Source: a virus. From it: 46,463 bases of DNA. Both the position numbers and the translations under genes were made by a program. The notes below the pieces were generated by a model. It ran no database searches, was not told the DNA's origin, and worked only from the letters and a program-made list of their open reading frames with translations. The DNA lies in IMG/VR virus record IMGVR_UViG_3300009009_000020, positions 1-46,463 of that record. One strand, 5' to 3'. Of this stretch, positions 34,526 to 40,235 are shown one piece after another; positions within the stretch are counted from its first letter, which is position 1; each line of letters opens with the position of its first letter.

Positions 34526-35114
34526 TGATGATTTCCCGTAAAATCTTTTTAAATTGAAATACATCAATATTTATGAAGGGCATATATTTTTTAATCTTTA
34601 AACTAACAGTTTCCCATACTGGATCCAGTAGTTTTTTATCAAAATCTTTTGAGAAATGAAATACCTTGTCGTAGATTGTTAAAGTTTCTAAAGACAACTT
34701 GCCACTTAGAAACCTTTTGAGAACTGGTGGGTGTCCTTTGGAACAGTTCAGAGCATCCTCTAATTTGGTCTCCAAGAAGAATTCGTTGCTTTGTTCCTTG
34801 AATAAGTAAGTCAAACTCTGCTGCCTTCGCATCCAATCTGCGTAAGTCCTTTCTCCAGAATTGATAATTTCTCCAATCCATAAGTTCTGTGGGTTGTCTG
34901 CTGCTACAAAGTTTGATACTAGAAAATCTACGACTTCTTTATCAGAATACCTGCGACTTGTTTTCTCAAACCAGTATTTGTCACGACGTTTGTTGAACGA
35001 AGTGATACTGGCACGAGTCTTCGCACCATATTTAAAGAAGTCGTATTTTGGATTTGTGAAATGATTTTTAAGTGACAAATAATGTTGATAAGTTTCAAAA
35101 GGCGTCACGATCAT
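34518..35114 (-). CDS. 59: Helicase loader gp59, 198 aa
   Basis: Matches T4 gp59 (217 aa): MIVTPFETYQHYLSLKNHFTNPKYDFFKYG, RRDKYWFEKTSRRYSDKEVVDFLVSNFVAAD and WIGEI. gp59 loads the gp41 helicase on gp32-covered fork DNA. The start overlaps gp33 by ATGA at 35111-35114, and gp32 is two genes downstream, an arrangement known in T4 as 33-59-32. Confidence 0.92.
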   Translation of the reverse strand: MIVTPFETYQHYLSLKNHFTNPKYDFFKYGAKTRASITSFNKRRDKYWFEKTSRRYSDKEVVDFLVSNFVAADNPQNLWIGEIINSGERTYADWMRRQQSLTYLFKEQSNEFFLETKLEDALNCSKGHPPVLKRFLSGKLSLETLTIYDKVFHFSKDFDKKLLDPVWETVSLKIKKYMPFINIDVFQFKKILREIINE

Positions 35115-35371
35115 AAAGGCAATTTTGCTCTAGAAGTTTTTTTCATGAAGTTAAGACGAGTTGCGTCCCACTTTAACCTTTCTTTAAGTGGCTTTGAAAT
35201 CAATTTCGTAACAGATTCTATTTCAAGATTATTGATTTCACAATAATAACAAATAGCATCAATATAATTCATCTGTTCTAATGCCACAATATGCTCAATT
35301 TCTAGAGCAAATTTAGAAGGTGTTAAAAACTTGTTTTCTATTGCTTTTTCTAATTCTTTATTCTGTTCCAT
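35111..35371 (-). CDS. 33: Late transcription co-activator gp33, 86 aa
   Basis: Starts at ATG 35371 (MEQNKELEKAIENKF); an upstream reading from 35470 only repeats the exonuclease 3' end in another frame. FALEIEHIVALEQMNYIDAICYYCEINNLEIESVTKLIS aligns in pattern with the T4 gp33 core (a Met/Tyr-rich helix pair then I..KI). T4 gp33 bridges RNA polymerase and the sliding clamp for late transcription. The short C-terminal end here is KLPL rather than the T4 DFLL clamp motif. Position before gp59 supports the call. Confidence 0.75.
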   Translation of the reverse strand: MEQNKELEKAIENKFLTPSKFALEIEHIVALEQMNYIDAICYYCEINNLEIESVTKLISKPLKERLKWDATRLNFMKKTSRAKLPL

Positions 35372-36038
35372 ATGATTCCAGTTTATCTCTAACAAACTCT
35401 CTAATATATTCTGTGAGAAGTTTGATGTACTTTGATTTGTCTCTTTCTTCATAAACGACGCATTCTCCATTTTCGCAAGCCATAATAATTACAAGTTTTT
35501 TGACGGGAATTTCTGTAAGTTCATAAAACATACAGGCATAAGCAGCACACTGAACAAAATAGTGCTCAATCCACTCCCGTGGTTTTGGTTTTTTAGATGT
35601 TTTAAAGTCGATTATCGCTAATTCGCCATCAAACTCTGCAATACAATCTACGGTTCCTGCTACTCCAAGAACTTTGCTGTACAAGGAACCTTCGAGGGTA
35701 TAAATGTTATTTATACGATTTAAATCTGGTTTCGCAATTTTAAATAAAAATTCGGATAAAGGTTGAACTCCAGGAAGATTTTCGTTTTTAAGATGATGTT
35801 CTACTAAACTATGCATATCAGTTCCTCGACTGGTTGCTTGTTTAGTAATTTTATTTGCTTTATCTTCTCCGATTTTTTTACGCCAGTTTGCAAAAAACTG
35901 GCGATTTTTGTGACTTATAACTGAGGTAATAGAAACTAATTTGAAAAGTTTTTCTATATCAGGAACCTTATAATAACGAATGCCATCTATAGTCTCCCTT
36001 TCAAGGAAAGGAAGATCCACATCAATATGATTAAACAT
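35358..36038 (-). CDS. PD-(D/E)XK exonuclease (MGME1/Cas4-like), 226 aa
   Basis: Motifs in order: RGTDMHSLVEHHL (71-83), LEGSLYS with Glu116, GVAGTVDCIAEFDG with Asp131, AIIDFKTSKK with Asp144 and Lys146, and QCAAYACMF (163-171). This is the catalytic set of the PD-(D/E)XK nuclease clan in the layout of the MGME1/RecB-type exonucleases. Such genes are common in cyanophages and are thought to trim or recycle DNA. The end overlaps gp33 by 14 nt and the start codon overlaps the phoH stop, so it is part of the replication operon. Confidence 0.85.
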   Translation of the reverse strand: MFNHIDVDLPFLERETIDGIRYYKVPDIEKLFKLVSITSVISHKNRQFFANWRKKIGEDKANKITKQATSRGTDMHSLVEHHLKNENLPGVQPLSEFLFKIAKPDLNRINNIYTLEGSLYSKVLGVAGTVDCIAEFDGELAIIDFKTSKKPKPREWIEHYFVQCAAYACMFYELTEIPVKKLVIIMACENGECVVYEERDKSKYIKLLTEYIREFVRDKLESYGTE

Positions 36039-36793
36039 TAAAATCCTGCTTCCATTTTTGCAATAATGTATTCTTTGACAAGTCCAGAACGAACAATATC
36101 ATCTACACCAAATTCAATTATATCAAATGATGGCATTTTACGCAAGATAGACATAAAATCTATAATGCCATTGCGATCATTAGTTTTTACAAGGTCTGAC
36201 TGAGTTGCATCGCCACAGAACATAATTTTTGAATTTTCCCCAATACGTGTAATGATTGAATCTAATTCATGACTTGTACAGTTTTGGAATTCATCTACAA
36301 TCACAATAGAATTATCAAGTGTAGTGCCTCTTAAGAATGAAGTGCTCCAGAACTTAATAGTTTCCTGAGATTTAAGATTACCATAGAGCATCTCGAATTC
36401 GGCATCGGATGGCATCTGGAACATATATTTTACCATATTCTTATAGGGAATTTGGTAAATATCAGATTTATCTTCATATGTTCCAGGAAGAAATCCAATT
36501 TCACGAGTTGCTACCAGTGAACGAACAATATAAACTTTTTCATATGGAGATTTTTCATTTAAAACTTCATTAAGTGCGTTGTAGAGTGTAATAAAGGTTT
36601 TACCTGTTCCCGCACATCCATATGCAACTAAATGTTTTTGATTAGCATATGATTCAAAAAGTTTTTTCTGATTGTCCGTAAGAGGATCAATATCAATCAA
36701 ATAATCAGAAGTTAGTGATTTTCTACGCTTCATTTGACGTGTTGTTAAACCAACGCCAATTGGTTGGTCATTCGTCCTTCTTTTTCTTGTCAT
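36038..36793 (-). CDS. phoH: PhoH-family P-loop ATPase, 251 aa
   Basis: Walker A GCAGTGKT at residues 59-66 and Walker B IVIVDEFQN near 160. The lead-in LTDNQKKLFESYANQKHLVAYG and FCGDATQSDL sensor-like segment are typical of PhoH. The short basic N-terminus (MTRKRRTNDQ) replaces the PIN domain of PhoH2. A near-universal cyanophage gene; its role in phosphate stress is assumed in the literature rather than shown. 1-nt overlap with the exonuclease. Confidence 0.92.
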   Translation of the reverse strand: MTRKRRTNDQPIGVGLTTRQMKRRKSLTSDYLIDIDPLTDNQKKLFESYANQKHLVAYGCAGTGKTFITLYNALNEVLNEKSPYEKVYIVRSLVATREIGFLPGTYEDKSDIYQIPYKNMVKYMFQMPSDAEFEMLYGNLKSQETIKFWSTSFLRGTTLDNSIVIVDEFQNCTSHELDSIITRIGENSKIMFCGDATQSDLVKTNDRNGIIDFMSILRKMPSFDIIEFGVDDIVRSGLVKEYIIAKMEAGF

Positions 36794-36794
36794 A

Positions 36795-37037
36795 CTAGAT
36801 TTTTTTTACAGTTGAACCAGGAGCTTTTGATGCACGATCTAATACATCATTCCACCCAGGATTTTTGGAAATTAGTTTATTTTGCCAATCTCCAACTTCT
36901 CCAGGAGTGGCACATCCTTCAGACCAATCTCTCTGCCATTCTGGATTGTCTTTATACCATTGCATAATGTTGTTAACACTCATCTCAACAACTTTTTTTT
37001 CACCTGTTTCTTTGTTTATAATGGGATATATTGCCAT
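36795..37037 (-). CDS. Small protein resembling the C-terminal part of phage FmdB-like proteins, 80 aa
   Basis: Starts at ATG 37037 (MAIYPIINKETGEKK). The pattern NKETGE...MS, followed by NPEWQRDW and GWNDVLDRASKAPGS, resembles phage proteins annotated as FmdB-like, but the zinc-ribbon cysteines are missing; only one Cys (CATPGEVG) remains. Sits between thyX and phoH. Function unknown. Confidence 0.7.
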   Translation of the reverse strand: MAIYPIINKETGEKKVVEMSVNNIMQWYKDNPEWQRDWSEGCATPGEVGDWQNKLISKNPGWNDVLDRASKAPGSTVKKI

Positions 37038-37058
37038 AAGTTAAGAATTCAAGATAAT

Positions 37059-37697
37059 TTATTTAGACCATTCCAGTGCCTGTGCAACTGAAGGAAACTG
37101 TTCTTTGAAAATTTCTTTGCAAGCAAGAGCAATATCCATATGTTCTTTCTGAGTACCATTTGCTGAACGAAGATTGATATAATGAATCCATGACCTGCAA
37201 GAACCGGACATATAGATGCGTGTGGGCGTTGCTAAGGGCAGTACAAACCTTGCACACTCCTTTGCTACCTCGACATCAAGAAGTTGCTTGTAGAGTTCCA
37301 TACCCGCCTTAAAATGATCGTTGATCTTTAACCACAAATCTGCTTTAAGTTCTTCAGAAAGATCGTCAATAGAATTTTGACGGTTCTTAGTATCCTGACG
37401 ACGAAGTTCTGGAACAGGAATTTCTTCACCTAGCAGTGAAGAATCTGCATAACGTTGCGAAAATTCTTGATATGTGAACGAACGATGACGCAAAATTTGA
37501 GCCGCTATTCCACGATTCGTTTCAATCTCAAGACTCATAAAACTCTGTTCAAAAACAGACCAATGATTATGCTTAATGCAATAAGCAAGCAACTTGGCAT
37601 AGTTTTCGTTGTCTTGATTCGCAGGGTTGCTAACTCTAGCAACATATGCCATTGTTTTTTCTGCATCGGGAGTTACACTGATGAGTTTTACTGTCAT
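37059..37697 (-). CDS. thyX: Flavin-dependent thymidylate synthase ThyX, 212 aa
   Basis: The ThyX signature RHRSFTYQEFSQRYA (70-84) fits RHRx7S exactly. The N-terminal RVSNPANQDN and the C-terminal SCRSWIHYINLRSANGTQKEH complete the FAD/dUMP site. It makes dTMP from dUMP using methylene-tetrahydrofolate and NADPH, supporting synthesis of an AT-rich genome. The start codon overlaps the upstream 55-aa gene stop (ATGA). Confidence 0.95.
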   Translation of the reverse strand: MTVKLISVTPDAEKTMAYVARVSNPANQDNENYAKLLAYCIKHNHWSVFEQSFMSLEIETNRGIAAQILRHRSFTYQEFSQRYADSSLLGEEIPVPELRRQDTKNRQNSIDDLSEELKADLWLKINDHFKAGMELYKQLLDVEVAKECARFVLPLATPTRIYMSGSCRSWIHYINLRSANGTQKEHMDIALACKEIFKEQFPSVAQALEWSK

Positions 37698-37861
37698 TTT
37701 TTTCCAAATCCTTTTGATGTTTTTGCTTCAAGTTCTGAGAGTTCTTCTTTCAATGCTCGCAGTTGTTGTTTCATTTCTATGATTTTTTCTTCAGTATAAA
37801 GATGCTCTTGTTTTGTAAGTTTTTCAAGCAACTTTACTAGTTTTCGTGCTCTACTAGACAT
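37694..37861 (-). CDS. Small coiled-coil protein, 55 aa
   Basis: Starts at ATG 37861 (MSSRARKLVKLLEKL). Almost entirely charged helix with heptad spacing (KLVKLLEKLTK, IIEMKQQLRALKEELSELEAK) and a basic GFGKK end. A longer reading from 37879 starts inside the previous gene. Overlaps thyX by 4 nt. Unknown function. Confidence 0.65.
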   Translation of the reverse strand: MSSRARKLVKLLEKLTKQEHLYTEEKIIEMKQQLRALKEELSELEAKTSKGFGKK

Positions 37862-37862
37862 A

Positions 37863-38024
37863 TTATTCAGAATCCTCAAAAATTTCGTCGTAATCTAAAA
37901 TTGGTTTTTTTCTCATTGGTTCTTTATCTTTATATGCAGAAACATCTGAATAAACTTCTGCTTTTAGAGAATCAACCAACAATTCAAGATTACGAACAAT
38001 TAGTTTTAGTTTTTCTTTGTCCAT
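37863..38024 (-). CDS. Small hypothetical protein, 53 aa
   Basis: Starts at ATG 38024 (MDKEKLKLIVRNLELLVDSLK). An amphipathic helix is followed by a basic patch MRKKP and an acidic tail ending EIFEDSE. It is the first gene after the terminator/promoter at 38047-38084 and ends 1 nt before the 55-aa gene, so it opens the early replication operon. Upstream in-frame starts fall in the promoter and are rejected. Confidence 0.65.
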   Translation of the reverse strand: MDKEKLKLIVRNLELLVDSLKAEVYSDVSAYKDKEPMRKKPILDYDEIFEDSE

Positions 38025-38046
38025 TAAAATATTGTTCTCTCGCAGT

Positions 38047-38075
38047 ATCATACCACAAAAAAAGGAGGGAATCAA
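38047..38075 (-). promoter_or_regulatory. Sigma70-type promoter TTGATT-N17-TATGAT overlapping a terminator
   Basis: Minus strand -35 TTGATT at 38075-38070, 17-nt spacer, -10 TATGAT at 38052-38047. The -35 lies in the loop of the terminator hairpin. Predicted start about 38040, 16 nt before the 53-aa gene, feeding the thyX to gp32 operon. Confidence 0.6.
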
Positions 38076-38084
38076 TCCCTCCTT
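38056..38084 (-). terminator. Strong intrinsic terminator after the microprotein cassette
   Basis: Minus strand stem AAGGAGGGA/TCCCTCCTT (38076-38084 and 38062-38070), 5-nt loop, then a run of T. It lies 12 nt after the stop of the 27-aa ORF, so it closes that operon. Confidence 0.9.
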
Positions 38085-38095
38085 AAATTATTTAA

Positions 38096-38179
38096 TTACT
38101 TATAAATCATTTGAATAAACAAGGACAATATAGTAATAAACGTAACGGATGCAACTGTAATTTGTGCGATAATTAGCAT
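38096..38179 (-). CDS. Single-pass membrane microprotein, 27 aa
   Basis: ORF MLIIAQITVASVTFITILSL then FIQMIYK: one hydrophobic helix nearly the whole length, with a short polar C-terminal end. Strong ribosome site GTAGGAG 7 nt before the ATG, and TAATG overlap with the 31-aa ORF stop. In size and shape it recalls the tiny membrane subunits of photosystems and cytochrome b6f, but I see no match to a specific one. It might also act on a host membrane protein. Confidence 0.65.
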   Translation of the reverse strand: MLIIAQITVASVTFITILSLFIQMIYK

Positions 38180-38274
38180 TACTTCGCTCCTACGTTTGCA
38201 AGAAGTGCCTGATAGCGTCTTTGTTCTTTTTGCTTTTGCTCTTTAATAAGTTGAAGTACATTAATTTTTTTCAT
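38179..38274 (-). CDS. Basic helical microprotein, 31 aa
   Basis: ORF from ATG 38274 to TAA 38179-38181: MKKINVLQLIKEQKQKEQRR then YQALLANVGAK. A highly basic, Gln/Lys-rich amphipathic helix. Strong site AAGGAGGGG lies upstream, inside the end of the 45-aa ORF. Start and stop overlap both neighbours (TGATG and TAATG), so the three are translated as one unit. Function unknown. Confidence 0.65.
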   Translation of the reverse strand: MKKINVLQLIKEQKQKEQRRYQALLANVGAK

Positions 38275-38411
38275 CACTTATGCCCCTCCTTTACAAACTT
38301 AACACCACGATAAGTTTCGTTGTATTGTTGGGGTTGTTGCATCATTTGCTGTTGGTATTCAATACGCTTTTGAGTGTCATATTCAACACCACGATATACT
38401 ACTTTAGACAT
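38274..38411 (-). CDS. DUF4278-like microprotein with two YRG motifs, 45 aa
   Basis: ORF from ATG 38411 to TGA 38274-38276, with site AAGGAG about 8 nt upstream. The two copies of the YRGV motif (YRGVEYDTQKR near the start, YRGVKFVKEG near the end) separated by a Gln-rich stretch (QQQMMQQPQQY) are the layout of DUF4278, a small protein family of cyanobacteria. Probably host-derived. First ORF of the microprotein operon, directly after the structured leader. Confidence 0.7.
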   Translation of the reverse strand: MSKVVYRGVEYDTQKRIEYQQQMMQQPQQYNETYRGVKFVKEGHK

Positions 38412-38540
38412 TAGGGTTCTCCTTAGTTTTTTAGGTTAAAGAGCGTTCCTTCAGTCGGCGTTTGCGTTCGCTATTTGCGAATAGCGAATGAACGATCCGT
38501 TCCGCGTCGGCTTACTTCCGTCTGTTTTCCAGATGAACGT
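38412..38540 (-). other. Structured 5' leader RNA of the microprotein operon
   Basis: About 130 nt with no ORF I can support, clearly richer in G+C than the surroundings. It contains a 9-bp hairpin (arms 38467-38475 and 38480-38488, loop TGCG), a second hairpin GAACG-ATC-CGTTC (38490-38502) and two imperfect copies of a CGTTCC...GTCGGC element (38444-38460 and 38498-38511). It may stabilise the RNA, control translation, or itself be a small RNA. Confidence 0.6.
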
Positions 38541-38546
38541 AAGGTC

Positions 38547-38575
38547 ATTATAGACCTATTGCATTTATATAGCAA
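38547..38575 (-). promoter_or_regulatory. Sigma70-type promoter TTGCTA-N17-TATAAT
   Basis: Minus strand -35 TTGCTA at 38575-38570, 17-nt spacer, -10 TATAAT at 38552-38547. Predicted start about 38540. A late-like TATAAATG lies inside the spacer, so early and late use are both possible. Confidence 0.7.
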
Positions 38576-38578
38576 GTT

Positions 38579-38604
38579 AAAACTGTAACATCTGTTACAG
38601 TTTT
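38579..38604. promoter_or_regulatory. Perfect 12-bp palindrome containing GTA-N8-TAC (NtcA-type box)
   Basis: AAAACTGTAACA-TC-TGTTACAGTTTT is a perfect inverted repeat with a 2-nt centre. It contains GTA-N8-TAC, the binding core of the cyanobacterial nitrogen regulator NtcA. It sits just upstream of the -35 box, with its centre about 51 bp before the predicted start, not the usual 41. It could also act as a hairpin barrier or an operator for another protein. Confidence 0.55.
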
Positions 38605-38621
38605 AAAAAATCTTAAGGAGC

Positions 38622-38654
38622 AAAAAAATTGCCGGGATTTTTTCCCGGCAATTT
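38622..38654 (-). terminator. Strong intrinsic terminator after the 118-aa gene
   Basis: Stem AAATTGCCGGGA/TCCCGGCAATTT (38626-38637 and 38643-38654), 5-nt loop, followed on the minus strand by a T run (38628-38622). It ends transcription coming from 38660-40231 and isolates the microprotein cassette. Confidence 0.92.
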
Positions 38655-38659
38655 AGGAA

Positions 38660-39016
38660 TCACTTCCTCTTTTTCTTTTCGGGTGACTTATAACCCCAGA
38701 GTTTTGGGTTGACTCGTCCATATCCAAAGTCAATACTTTTTAAATTATCACGAAACTTATCCCAATACATATCAAATAAACGTGTTCTACTGCCTCGAGT
38801 AAGATCAAAACAAATTTTATCTTCCACAAAGTACTTTATGATATATGCATCATTAGGAGCATCTTTAGTACATACATCAGAATATGAACCATTTTCTATC
38901 ATAATGTCACAACCATACCGTGACTTGCAAGTTTCTTTTTCTACTGATGTCCAATGGTCCATACGCTCTCTTGTATCTTGTGCTTTTTCAATTACATCAC
39001 GAAGTTTACTACTCAT
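38660..39016 (-). CDS. Hypothetical protein, 118 aa
   Basis: Starts at ATG 39016 (MSSKLRDVIEKAQDTRERMD), overlapping the previous stop by ATGA. Contains four Cys (CKSRYGC, VCTKD, KICFDL), a mixed alpha/beta core DAYIIKYFVEDKICFDLTRGSR and a basic KSPEKKKRK tail. No recognised family. Last gene before a strong terminator. Confidence 0.7.
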   Translation of the reverse strand: MSSKLRDVIEKAQDTRERMDHWTSVEKETCKSRYGCDIMIENGSYSDVCTKDAPNDAYIIKYFVEDKICFDLTRGSRTRLFDMYWDKFRDNLKSIDFGYGRVNPKLWGYKSPEKKKRK

Positions 39017-39597
39017 ACACGATTTCCCCATTTAATATCTGGATATGCTTGTGCAACAATTTCTTTACTAATTTTGTATTTTGTTTCTAATTTTTTATCT
39101 TTAACAAGAGTTAAAATTTCTGCTTCAAGTGGATGAAGACCCTGAAGAATATTAATGAACATTGTTTCTCTACGAAGAGAACTCAGTCCATCATTACCAC
39201 CACGTATAAAATTATAAAACATTTTATACTCTTTTCTGATGGTAGTTTGTCCTTGATCATTCATGCCTAATGAGTTAGATCCCATCTCACCCATTTTACT
39301 TACTGCGTCCTTTACCTTATCGCTTACAGTGCCACTGAATGAATTTTGCTCTCCAGTACTAGCATAAGGAACATCTCCCTCTGGAAGGGCAGATACAAGG
39401 CTTTCATCAAAGTTCCAAATAAAAATTGCTTTTAAAGAAGGATCTTCATATTTTTTAAGAAGTTCAATCTTTTTAGTATTAGTTCTTTGTTTAGAAATAA
39501 CATCTAAAACTTCAAAAATAAAAGGATTAATTGGTAATTCTTTTACAGTTTGTTTTGAAGATGTTATATTATTCTTCGGTTTCGCTATCGTCGTCAT
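39013..39597 (-). CDS. Cyanophage protein of unknown function (DUF6433-like), 194 aa
   Basis: Starts at ATG 39597 (MTTIAKPKNNITSSKQ). INPFIFEVLDVISKQRTNTKKIELLKKYEDPSLKAIFIWNFDESL is a pattern I associate with a cyanophage protein family labelled DUF6433. The second half has YKMFYNFIRGGNDGLSSLRRETMFINILQGLHPLEAEIL, mostly helical. Role unknown; found among early-middle genes. It overlaps the membrane protein gene by 29 nt. Confidence 0.65.
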   Translation of the reverse strand: MTTIAKPKNNITSSKQTVKELPINPFIFEVLDVISKQRTNTKKIELLKKYEDPSLKAIFIWNFDESLVSALPEGDVPYASTGEQNSFSGTVSDKVKDAVSKMGEMGSNSLGMNDQGQTTIRKEYKMFYNFIRGGNDGLSSLRRETMFINILQGLHPLEAEILTLVKDKKLETKYKISKEIVAQAYPDIKWGNRV

Positions 39598-39799
39598 AAT
39601 CGTAATCAGTATTTTCAAATCTAAAGGCTATAACTTCATCAGGAATTAAATTTCCCTGAGTATCAAACATTTCTGGATGAGGTCTTGGTATTTCCCGATA
39701 ATTCATCATATATTCTCTAGCAACCCACCCAACTGTGAGACCCACTATAAGAAACAAAACGGTTAAAAATGAACCAAATACTAGACTAATTGCTAACAT
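39569..39799 (-). CDS. Small membrane protein with acidic tail, 76 aa
   Basis: Starts at ATG 39799. One N-terminal membrane helix (residues about 3-26, LAISLVFGSFLTVLFLIVGL) is followed by a soluble tail with PRPHPEMFDTQGNLIPDEV and a very acidic end (DYDYDDDSETEE). Overlaps the preceding 69-aa gene by 14 nt. Likely an inner-membrane protein of unknown function. Confidence 0.7.
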   Translation of the reverse strand: MLAISLVFGSFLTVLFLIVGLTVGWVAREYMMNYREIPRPHPEMFDTQGNLIPDEVIAFRFENTDYDYDDDSETEE

Positions 39800-39995
39800 T
39801 TTTCTTACCTCGGGAAATTACTTTTTTCTTCCTAGATATGAAGGAAAATTCAAAATAGATAGTTGTTTCCCGATTGAGAAAGCAAACCATCTTTTCAAAG
39901 ATAATATGGAACGGTTTGATTTGCTTTCTCTTTCCTCCATTAAGAATGAATTCAACACCACGATTTCTGTGGTTATTATTATTTATATTTGTCAC
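39786..39995 (-). CDS. Basic hypothetical protein, 69 aa, GTG start
   Basis: GTG 39995 overlaps the glutaredoxin stop (GTGA), the coupling style seen throughout this block. Asn-rich start, then RGVEFILNGGKRKQIKPFHIIFEKM and a basic end RKKKVISRGKKNVS. The reading is supported by overlap on both sides rather than by homology. A 40-aa ORF in another frame (from about 39941) is the alternative. Confidence 0.5.
   Translation of the reverse strand: MTNINNNNHRNRGVEFILNGGKRKQIKPFHIIFEKMVCFLNRETTIYFEFSFISRKKKVISRGKKNVSN
39980..39987 (-). promoter_or_regulatory. Exact T4 late promoter core TATAAATA
   Basis: TATAAATA on the minus strand inside the start of the 69-aa gene. It could add late transcription of the downstream membrane-protein and DUF6433-like genes. 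Chance occurrence in an AT-rich Asn-codon run is possible. Confidence 0.35.
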
Positions 39996-40231
39996 TTAAT
40001 AATCTGGTTTTCCTTAAGAAAATTAATAGTATCTACACACCCACCAATTTTTTTGTCATTGCAAATTACTTGTGGGAATGTAGATCCTTCTCCAAATTCA
40101 GAATAAAATTCTTCTCTAGAGAAATTTTCTTCAAGAGTATACTCGACATATACCATATTTGTCAAGTTAAAAACTTTTTTTACTTTTTCACAGTAAGGAC
40201 ATCCTGGTTTTGAATATACAGTAAATCTCAT
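39992..40231 (-). CDS. Glutaredoxin, 79 aa
   Basis: Active site CPYC (Cys11, Cys14) after MRFTVYSKPG, cis-Pro loop STFPQV and the glutathione-binding GGCVDT. Size and motifs are those of a class I glutaredoxin. In T4-like phages (NrdC) it reduces ribonucleotide reductase for dNTP synthesis. Lies 4 nt after the stop of the methyltransferase-GT2 gene. Confidence 0.92.
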   Translation of the reverse strand: MRFTVYSKPGCPYCEKVKKVFNLTNMVYVEYTLEENFSREEFYSEFGEGSTFPQVICNDKKIGGCVDTINFLKENQIIK

Positions 40232-40235
40232 TGCT

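Noticed and set aside
37060-37067. TCTAAATA on the minus strand before the 80-aa gene
   Set aside because: It is made of the last codons of thyX (Ser-Lys-stop) and is not a full NATAAATA match, so no promoter is claimed.
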